Shown here: positions 55,895 through 64,000 of the stretch, in pieces | How the letters are laid out: every line of letters begins with the position of its first letter | Numbering within the stretch: the stretch's first letter is position 1 | Source: Siphonodentalium dalli | Taxonomy: Eukaryota > Mollusca > Scaphopoda > Gadilida > Siphonodentaliidae | DNA length: 64,000 nt | Assembly (NCBI GenBank): GCA_032622095.1 | Contig: CP136061.1 | Location: 231,074,944-231,138,943 of the forward strand | Direction: 5' to 3' | The notes under the pieces: model-generated | What the model was told of the DNA's origin: nothing | The model's input: the letters and a program-made list of their open reading frames with translations, nothing else | Database searches by the model: none | Program-made: the position numbers and the translations under genes

Positions 55895-58099
55895 TGAAGT
55901 GGGTATTTGTATTCCATCGGAATTCTGTCTTTTTGTTTTGTTCAGTTCTTGTTGTCCTCGGAATAGATAAAAAATCATCCATTTGTTGTACCAACATCAA
56001 AGATAATGCACCCCCCCCCCCCCCAAGAAACATCGGAGCATTTTAATAAGCAGTTATAACCGGGATCAGAACATATATTCAATTAATTTAGCAAACCAAT
56101 CGCCTGAGAGAGAAAATGGTAAATTAAGTAAAACGCATATGATAAAAAGCAAACCTACGGCTGTTGACTGCATCCATGCATCCATTATCTCATTCGTGTG
56201 TCCAAGTAAATACCAATTTTCGAATCGCGGAAATTCTCGTAGTCAGTCAAAAGCCGTGCGTTTCCTCTCTGTACCACAGTTGTTATAAAAGATGAACGTT
56301 CATACTCATATCTCTCACAGTTGATGAGAACAATATTTATGTGAGACACGACATTTAGTTTCGACTATTTCCGCGTAATCGATTAGTCGCTGTCACTCCG
56401 GATAACGAGGAAACGACTTCCAGCCATTAATCTTAAAAAACAATTCAATAATAGTTATACTGCCAGAAATCGTGTCGAAAATTTATATTCGACATTTTAG
56501 AATTAACCTTGATACGACATTTGTGAACACAAGTTCTTCCGAAAAATGGCATTTATACTTAAAAATTTGAGAAGTTATCTAAGCAACTTGTGTAATCGAA
56601 TCCGAAGATACTAAATATGCCAAAAATGTACCTCGTGCCAAAACGCCATAAACGAAACGGACGTGGGCCATTCCGCCCACCAATTTGTGTCTGTTATAGT
56701 ACGCAGAAGGAATTAGATAAGACAGGTTGATAAATACACGAAATATCAAGCCGTAACCGTTGCACCATCTGAAACAAGACAAGAACACTCTCGTTGTTCC
56801 ATGCTGAAGAAAATCGGGAAACATCTTTTTAAAATTCTGTGACTTTCTGTGGTTTATACAGTCCGCATACCAGTATTTAAAGATGCATTCGGGATTTAAG
56901 GATATTTTGTTCTAAAACTATTTAACTCTTTGTTGATATTCTATATAGTGCATAAAATAACTTGTTTGGAATGTGATTTGCTTCACGAATGAAGTTATTT
57001 TCATTCCGATTCAATGTTTTATAGGGACACCAAAAACTATGTTTTTTTTATTTTTCATCAACAAAACGATATTCTTTGATGTTTATATGTATAGATTATG
57101 TCCCATATCTTGTTTTCAACATTGTTTAACATAACACAGCAAGAAATGTTGTTAAATTATATTCGTTATGTTGTTGCTGTTGTTGTTGTAACTGGAGGTC
57201 TGGAGCCCTGACTACATCTTTAACGTATTAGTCGACTAATTTTTATCACCGGAACCGGGCCCAGAATGTGCATTCGACAAGATTATCAATATAAGTCTGA
57301 AAATTGTCAGTGGCTGCTATAGGTTATAAGCAACTAAATACTTGAAATTATGCCCCTTGGCATTTGTGTAGGGAAACTCGAGTCAGCATTAAAAAAATAC
57401 CGGCTGCTGAATGGTGTATAATATCTTCGGTTGTTTAATGTGAAAGAAAAAAGAAATTCATAGGCTATGTTAATTCCTCGGCCATTTGTGTGGGATTGTT
57501 CGTCAAGCGGCTACATTGGTCGCCAAATTTGGTAGGGGTGGGGGTATTTTTCTATATTAAAATTTTGTGCACAAAAGGGGATAGTTGTGAAAATGCCAAT
57601 TTATTTCCAGGAATAAGTATGGTGAGGCACCATTTCTTTTTTGACAACTTATGTCCGACATGGAGTTCTACACGCAAAAGTATTTAAAGTTTGGCTCAGC
57701 AGGGTAATGAATCGTCAAAACAGACCATATACACTTATTATCTGCACAATTCCTCCAATAAATAGGATTTTTCTGGTATTATCTGTCGTCTGATAATTTT
57801 TCCTACCCCCCCCCCCCCCAGATGAATAATAGACCATTCCATTGTAAACTTTTATAACTGAGTGGGAGCATCCCTTTTGTATAGAACTTGTTAACGTATT
57901 GGTCGACATATTTCTATCACCGGAACAGGGCCCAGAATGTAACACATACAAAAGAGTATTACTATAGGTATAATTCGGGGCTCCAAACAGCCATGTGGCT
58001 TTGACTAATTCATCGTTGCTCAAAAGCATCATAACATTTTTAGCAGGACCACATGGGGTCGGGCCCCTAAACCATTAACCCTTTACCCAACAGAAGGGC
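55895..58099. other. Unassigned sequence with one spaced direct repeat
   Basis: No gene was supported. A ~60-bp direct repeat, aacgtatt(a/g)gtcgac followed by tatcaccggaac(c/a)gggccc and agaatgt, occurs at 57221-57272 and 57893-57940, about 670 bp apart. C tracts lie near 56010-56023 and 57807-57820. Confidence 0.45.
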
Positions 58100-58326
58100 C
58101 CTGTGCCAATGCATTCTCTTATATATGCGAGTCGACCATAGGTCGCCTCGCATATATAACAGAATGCATTGGCTTAACACATTAAACATTATAAAATTGT
58201 TAAAGAATGTAAGAAAAAATGGTAAAAAGTGTTAAAAAAATATTTTTGTTAGGCCAATGCATTCTCTTATATATGCGAGGCGACCTATGGTCGACTCGCA
58301 TATATAAGAGAATGCATTGGCACAGG
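58100..58326. repeat. Paired 69-bp palindromes in inverted arrangement
   Basis: Palindrome 1 (58105-58173) and palindrome 2 (58253-58321) both run gccaatgcattctcttatat...gcattggc. Each is a near-perfect inverted repeat by itself, and the whole 58100-58326 block is an inverted repeat too (cctgtgccaatg / cattggcacagg). Each can form a stem of about 33 bp. A decayed relative lies at 48002-48136. Confidence 0.9.
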
Positions 58327-58549
58327 TCTAACTGTAACTATCACAATGTGGTCAAGGAGCCGGTTCCAATTATATCCATATGTGTATGGTTCTAATACCG
58401 TTCTATTGAGACGGACCGAAGATATTTTAGGATGTTGAAGCTTTATTTGGCCGGTTTTGTCCGGTTTGTTGGGTAAACCATTAATACATAAACATACCTG
58501 CCGAATCGGCGACAAGTAATATCAGTACGACAATAACCTCCATCGTATT

Positions 58550-58754
58550 CAGCGTTCTGCGTCACCATATATATACACGTATGTTGTTTTCAGCGTTCTG
58601 CGTCACCATATATATACACGTATGTTGTTTTCAGCGTTCTGTGTCACCATATATATACACGTATGTTGTTTTCAGCGTTCTGTGTCACCATATATATACA
58701 CGTATGTTGTTTTCAGCGTTCTGTGTCACCATATATATACACGTATGTTGTTTT
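58550..58754 (+). repeat. 41-bp tandem repeat, five copies
   Basis: Copies start cagcgttctg(c/t)gtcacc at 58550, 58591, 58632, 58673 and 58714, each continuing atatatatacacgtatgttg. Only one C/T position varies between the first two and last three copies, so the array is young. The open frames through it merely translate the repeat. Confidence 0.97.
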
Positions 58755-58795
58755 CAAAGATCATCACTCCAATTGTGTTTTCGAAACAAACTAAG

Positions 58796-59047
58796 TTACG
58801 ATGAGTTTCCGTAAAATGTACACCCTGATTCCTCGCATGATGTGTCCTCGAGACCTTCCCGTGGCACATTGCAAAGAGTTGCCACCAACACTGTCTTAAG
58901 GGTCTTTTTCATGAATTCATTTGACGCGCCATTGGTAGTATAAATGGTTCGTAAATCGATGAAGTAATTTCCCATATCCGCTCTGACCAGGAGAGCGAGC
59001 ATTTGCGAATTAGGAACAAAACAGGATATTGAATTATAAGCAACCAT
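58796..59047 (-). CDS. Small open frame of unknown nature
   Basis: An 83-codon minus-strand frame starts at an ATG in acceptable context (A at -3, G at +4) and ends with TAA. Its composition looks more protein-like than other short frames here: it has balanced residues, a NYFIDLRTI stretch, and Cys residues near the end in TSCEESGCTFYGNSS. No family was recognised, there is no clear promoter or splice signal, and it adjoins a young tandem repeat. It may be an exon, a decayed element gene, or chance. Confidence 0.2.
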   Translation of the reverse strand: MVAYNSISCFVPNSQMLALLVRADMGNYFIDLRTIYTTNGASNEFMKKTLKTVLVATLCNVPREGLEDTSCEESGCTFYGNSS

Positions 59048-59200
59048 TATCTTAGTGTCTTATATTTGTTTTGCTCTTTTCAATATTGATGAACTTGATC
59101 GAGTTAGTTTTTTGAGCTCATGAACAAAGGTACACCACCATGTGTGGTTATTAAATGTATAGATACTGGTCATTAATATAATCGTTAGAAGATATCTTAA

Positions 59201-59719
59201 AGATACGGGCGGCGTTGGCGGTAGGTATGCTGTTAAAATATTCACCTCCGTCAAAAACCGCCATAAACAGAAAGAATAGTAAAATATAGACAGACTTTGT
59301 TCTTATACCAATCAGAAATATGGCATAAACAGTATGTTATCGTCAAATGTTTTTCCTTTGTTATGTAAACAAAAGCAAGAAACGTTACTTTTCCTGGCTT
59401 TTGTTTAGATCCGGATATGGAAACATTAAGAGCGTTATTTGTTACTGTTTTCCTGATATGGAAATAATAAAGAGCGTTTATATCATTTGTGCGTGATTAA
59501 CCAATAGAATTGCGCTGTGTTTTGTAAACAGAAGCAACACTTCTGTAACACGAGCAGGCTCTTGTTTACGTACACCATCGTACGTCTTGACGACAATATA
59601 CTATTTACGCGCTGATTATGTTTGGCATATGAACAAAACTATATATATGTCAATATTCCTTCTATTGGTGGCGATTTGAACAAATATGAATATTTCTGCA
59701 ACGAACGTCGCCCGTGCCT
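59201..59719 (+). mobile_element. TTAA-flanked MITE family A, copy 4 (cleanest)
   Basis: Flanked by TTAA at 59197-59200 and 59720-59723, 519 bp, with ends agatacgggcggcgttggcg and gaacgtcgcccgtgcct. Internal order matches the other copies: ccgtcaaaaaccgccat, ttatgtaaacaaaagcaa, aataaagagcgttta, caccatcgtacgtcttgacg. Confidence 0.9.
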
Positions 59720-59846
59720 TTAAACAAAGAGTGTACCGGGGCAAGGAAATCGAACAAAATGTTTACGTGACACCATGCGGTCCGCTCCATAACGTCTGAG
59801 TACATCACATGATTTCATCGACACACGGCGTGATCACAGGCCCCTG

Positions 59847-60005
59847 TAGTAGAGTCGCTTATGTACTTCCGTGGGAATTTTTTTAACAAATGTAGAGACT
59901 ATGATATTATGATAGGGTAACACTTACTTTGTCGTCAAAAGTTTGTTAGACTTCATGGGTCCGCGACTGGAGGGAATTATGACGTAAAAAAGATGACGTC
60001 ATTGT
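59847..60005 (+). repeat. Solo end of the 5.8-kb long-TIR element
   Basis: tagtagagtcgcttatgtac, ttgttagacttcatgggtcc and gcgactggagggaattatga parallel 50064-50210. The match stops after gatgacgtcattg. No other end is present nearby. Confidence 0.75.
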
Positions 60006-62600
60006 CAGTTTAGTTCAGATGTCAGTTTTATAGTTCCATCATTGGAATTAGATTAATAGTCTACTTTTAAGTAAATGCGCATAGCGTTAATTTCTTATAT
60101 AAATTAACGAATGTCCTATACTGCATATGTGTCATGTCTTCACATTTCCGATATTAATGGAGGAGCGCGTTGAAGAGAAAATCCAACTCTATCTGAAATT
60201 ATAAAGTATGTGTAGATCTCCATCTTAGCTTGAGGGACAAGTTTTACCATCCCAATGTCTAGCCTTCTGTGCTATACTCTAAGCCGGAGTATTAATTGAG
60301 AAATATTGTGGTTAGCATATCAAATGACAATTGATGATGCAGATAAGCGCTGGTGTTAGTTCTTTTCATGACATCTTTTCAGTAGAAAATGCCTATAGTG
60401 TATCATATAACGTATAGCAATACACAAATGTTTATTGTAATCGGTATGAAGTGGGGATTGAACTTCTCAGCTATACCATGATTCGTGGCAAGCAAGAAAC
60501 AACACATCCTTGTTTATAAAACACAAACAACGGTAGAATTAAATATATGGATGTCATTTGGCCTGCTTGTATCTGTTAGTTTCGCTGTAACCTTGAATTA
60601 AATTTGCATGATAACACCATTTCAATCTGGCTTAGCTGAACTTAGCAGGTTTCAATCGTATTGATAACCACGGCAGATCAAAATAGAATAGACCCCCATA
60701 TGTGGATAATATATTCATATAAGGGGTAGCATCCCGTACCAAGATTAAAATGATATATTCAGATTCTTAAATCTGGATGATGATATTCAACAAATTAGTC
60801 CAACCACTTTCATAGCATATGTGGACTCCTTTTGTGAAGTTACTTTTAGTTATTGACCTCCCAGGACATGTTTATTCAGTTGAAATGAACATTATCATAC
60901 ACCAGGCTATCCCCAACCCCGATCCCGACACCAGACGAAGTGGTGTGTCTGGCTCTTGGCTTTCCTCGTGTTCAGTTAATTGTTGGTGACCTCACAATGT
61001 GATTCGCCCAACATACGAAAGGTGTCATGGTATGAACAAAGTAGGCTGGTGTGGACCATTGGTAGTATATACAGCAAAATGATATCTCATATTTATTTCT
61101 ATGATTTAGGCATATGAAAAGTTTAGTGTGACAATGCATTGCGTTTGTACATCAGTTTAACAGGAAAGTGGTTCTTGGCAATGGTTATGATTGTTATGAT
61201 TGATTAATGATTATTTTGAAGTTTATCGGAAATCAACATGGACTGTGCAACTGCTCTGCATATCTAACCCTGCAGTTTATATGACGAAAGAGTGTGAATG
61301 GTAAGCGCAATAGATACGAGCCAAAAATATACAGGCAATACTTATTATATTACCAATTCCCCCGTTTTGACGAACTGTTCGACCACAAGATGGGAAACTC
61401 GTGAATAATCCATTGTTAGTGATGGGTTTTCTGGTGTCATGTCATAAGTTTGATTTATTATGTCCAATATACTCTGGAATTCAGGTTCTGAATACTGAAT
61501 GACATAATGGGGCAACGTAGTCCACTAACTTCCTACAACACACTGTGAAGTAATAGTTGGAGTTAATAACAACCCGTGACGTGCCATGTTGTTTCTGGTT
61601 AGAATGTTATCATGAACCAACGAAAATGCGGAAATGAAAGAAGTTGAATTAGCACGCGTAACTATGGAGGTGGCCATGGTTCACTATAATATAATGACAT
61701 CTTTCAGACCATGTTATATAGGCCGATCCATCTATATCCCAAATGCCTCAAACTGTTCTAATTCTGTTTGATTAGGAGTTATCACATCAGTCTGGCTATA
61801 CCCCATAAATTGTATATAGCATGCTGCATTCATGCATCATGACAATCTACCCCAACCAAGTGGCATATATAGATCGACTTCAGAAGAAATTTAAATGTTC
61901 ATGTGGAGGCTATTGTACGAAGACCTCCATACATGTTCACTTGATAAGCAATCCAATTTGATAAGATAAACCTTAGTTTAAACAGTATGTATTCAAAGAA
62001 TAACGCATCAACAATAAATATACGTTTCATCGTGGACTGGATTCGACATTAAATGTACATGCTTATGTGAGTCATTTCCAGGAATCATTTTATATTCACC
62101 CCACACAACGAGAGCGTGATGGTCCAGATACACATTAGCCCTACCTGTATATGAGACAAACTAATTATATACATACATGTAGCAATACAAAAATATGCTA
62201 GTATCGCTGTAATACAAGTAAATATATTGCTTGAGTTCTATAGTTCAAATTTGTCACGATCCCATCTTGGTCATCATATTAATGCACACGTGAAAATGTA
62301 CTGGTAGTTAGTATGAACTGGTGACAAGAAGCAGTTTAAGCATGATGCAATCATCAACATTTCTTTCTACACATGTATGTTTGCAGAATGGTAGAAGCAT
62401 GGTTTCTGATCATGTTGTGTCGATTTTCCATTCCAATCACGAAGAGTACCCATACAATGATTCATTTTACGAAGACTTTTATGGATATTATGTCATATAA
62501 CTTCCGCGTGACTTCGACAGACTATCCAACCTCGTTCAACCAAGCCTATACCAACGGTATACATGTACCATGGTGAAATGGACAAGATTAAAGCATAGCT
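60006..62600. other. Unassigned AT-rich sequence
   Basis: I found no convincing gene, RNA or repeat in this long stretch. The few frames over 60 codons, such as 62373-62576, have no supporting signals. Confidence 0.4.
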
Positions 62601-62605
62601 ATAAT

Positions 62606-63420
62606 CACACGGGGAATCGATCGAAGGCAGCTCCGATCAGCCAACGAGGCAATCCGAGTTTTTTAGTAATTTTTTGAGACAGGAATTTAGAACTCTGCAC
62701 TAAACATTCATTATTGATGGGTCCTTGGCTATTTTGGGTCAGCACAGTGCAGTTGGTGTGATATAACATTCAGGATAACCCTTATGTCTTATGCAACAAT
62801 CAATATAAGCCAAGTTATTTTATGTGAATTGTGCCATCTTCCATCATCAAGAATTACAGCATTTGCATGTCAGAGAAACTCGGGCTAAAGCAGTGCCATT
62901 TTAAAAAACCAAAACGTAAAACTCCATTTTGATAGTCACACTCATATGTAGTCACTCGGATGGGCCTCGTTGACTATCACGGTTCAGCCTCGTTGGAAAA
63001 TCATCGCTACACCACCCTTTACGTTTTCCTCCGTCGGATGCTTATTCTGGGGGATTCTGGGGCGGCTTGGAGTAATATTCGGCTTCAAGTACATTCAATC
63101 GTAAATAGCGAGTACTGTATTTTTCCGTGCAACTAATGGATGTTTTGTTAACAGTGCCGGTATTTTCGTCATGGTTGACCTACAGAATTATATATCGTTT
63201 TCTCTGTCGTTCCACCACGTACTGCGTACTGGACAATAACCATATTAATGGGCAAACCCAAAACAGATAATACAAACCTCTCCATTTTTCGGAATCATTG
63301 GTTCCGTGCGTAGTTCTAAATTCCTGTCTCCAAAAATGACTCAAAAACTCGGAGTGCCTCGTTGGCTGCTCGGAGCGGCCTCCGATTGCTCGAAGCGGCC
63401 TTTGATCGATCCCCCGTGTG
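62606..63420. mobile_element. MITE starting CACACGGGG with 5-bp target duplication
   Basis: Inverted ends of about 100 bp: cacacggggaatcgatcgaa on the left opposes gatcgatcccccgtgtg on the right. The similarity includes cagccaacgaggca, ccgagttttt and gagacaggaatttagaact. Both flanks are ATAAT (62601-62605 and 63421-63425). CAC termini with 5-bp duplications recall Transib-type elements, and CAC starts also occur in the CMC group, but no transposase is present to decide. gcctcgttg phrases recur inside. Confidence 0.75.
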
Positions 63421-63425
63421 ATAAT

Positions 63426-64000
63426 AACTTAACAAAGCCCCGGGCGATCTCCTGATTTATATTTTCAATTTCAGGCTTCAAAAGCCAGTCACTGTTAGCT
63501 ATATATACAGTAATCTGAGTCCGTCGCTAGACCTTTTAGTATACGAGTAGATATACTCAATCGCTATCGATATGCAAGAACGTATGGCGATCAGATGCAT
63601 CATTTGAGTGCTGGTAGCTGACAGCGCCTGAAGTTGGCAACTGGACTTTTCGCTCCACATACAATGTTGGTCTGCCGTATTCAAATATTTATATAATATC
63701 AGAGTCGAGTTTGGCACAAGTCCATATACTTAACGTGGTTGAACATATATTTCGGTTTTATATAGTGAATGGTATGTTCTCACCGAAAGCCCATGTGTGA
63801 TAATGATATGCATATGTGTCATTCTTACACGATTGGATATATTGCGGAAATTTATATGTATTTTAATGTCAAATTTCGACATTTCCGCCACATTGGCGGC
63901 CATCTCGATTACAATAAGATATTATATAACTTCGGATTATCTAAATCGGAGTATTCATATATCTAACACCGAGATATCGTTCTCCTGTGGTGGGTATGTT
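63426..64000. other. Unassigned sequence with one YY1-like site
   Basis: No gene was seen. A lone ggcggccatctcg at 63893-63905 resembles those in the long-repeat families and may be the edge of another copy running off the window. Confidence 0.35.

Noticed and set aside
50040-55915. Target-site duplication for the long-TIR element
   Set aside because: The flanks cagtggtga and gaagtggg share only agtgg at different distances from the ends, which is not convincing.

Overview
This looks like a piece of a metazoan nuclear genome, most likely a marine invertebrate and possibly a mollusc or another lophotrochozoan. The sequence is AT-rich. It has exon-like fragments with GT/AG splice signals and no prokaryotic gene organisation. 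Repeat classes typical of such genomes are dense: non-LTR retrotransposons, a tRNA-like SINE, Helitron-like elements, TTAA-, TA- and TAA-flanked MITEs, foldback elements and a Crypton recombinase exon. The lineage is inferred from the repeat style and the F-type lectin exon; no species was identified.

Conventional coding content is very small. It consists of the last exon of a Crypton-type tyrosine recombinase (6193-6754, +), one internal exon of an F-type lectin (fucolectin) domain (9856-10086, -) with a broken duplicate exon end beside it, a weak candidate first exon (33943-33971, +), and a weak 83-codon open frame (58796-59047, -). Nearly all other protein-like sequence is decayed non-LTR reverse transcriptase (17.5-18.0 kb, 21.3-22.5 kb, 24.0-24.3 kb, 25.5-25.95 kb, 38.2-39.7 kb, and a tandemly duplicated tail at 10.7-12.1 kb).

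Layout: 1-6.0 kb is a foldback element carrying a degenerate ~42-bp minisatellite. 6.2-6.75 kb is the Crypton exon. 6.9-9.3 kb is a tandem array of a ~1.03-kb unit with a palindrome at each junction. 9.7-10.1 kb holds the lectin exon(s). 10.2-14.8 kb holds nested MITEs with readable empty sites. 15.0-16.9 kb and 19.3-20.4 kb are head-to-tail Helitron-like arrays. 20.4-23.3 kb is the minisatellite again, split by a LINE insertion with an 11-bp target duplication. 23.3-28.4 kb holds LINE relics and odd short-period repeats. 28.6-31.95 kb is Helitron-like sequence, including a unit with a ~140-bp satellite. 34.4-36.0 kb is a TAA-flanked, Harbinger-like MITE carrying a 61-bp minisatellite. 38.1-39.7 kb is a LINE. 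42.2-42.5 kb is a SINE. 42.6-47.4 kb is a nearly identical 2398-bp tandem duplication. 50.1-55.9 kb is a 5.8-kb element with very long inverted repeats studded with YY1-like sites. 58.1-58.8 kb holds paired 69-bp palindromes and a 41-bp tandem repeat. 62.6-63.4 kb is a MITE beginning CAC with a 5-bp target duplication.

The parts therefore work as mobile-element systems rather than as a gene pathway. The strongest relationships readable from sequence are: (i) adjoining Helitron-like units joined CTAG-to-TC, (ii) a SINE and a LINE sharing the same unusual 3' tail, (iii) TTAA MITEs nested into other repeats beside unoccupied paralogous sites, and (iv) several unrelated element types that have each captured or amplified an internal minisatellite.
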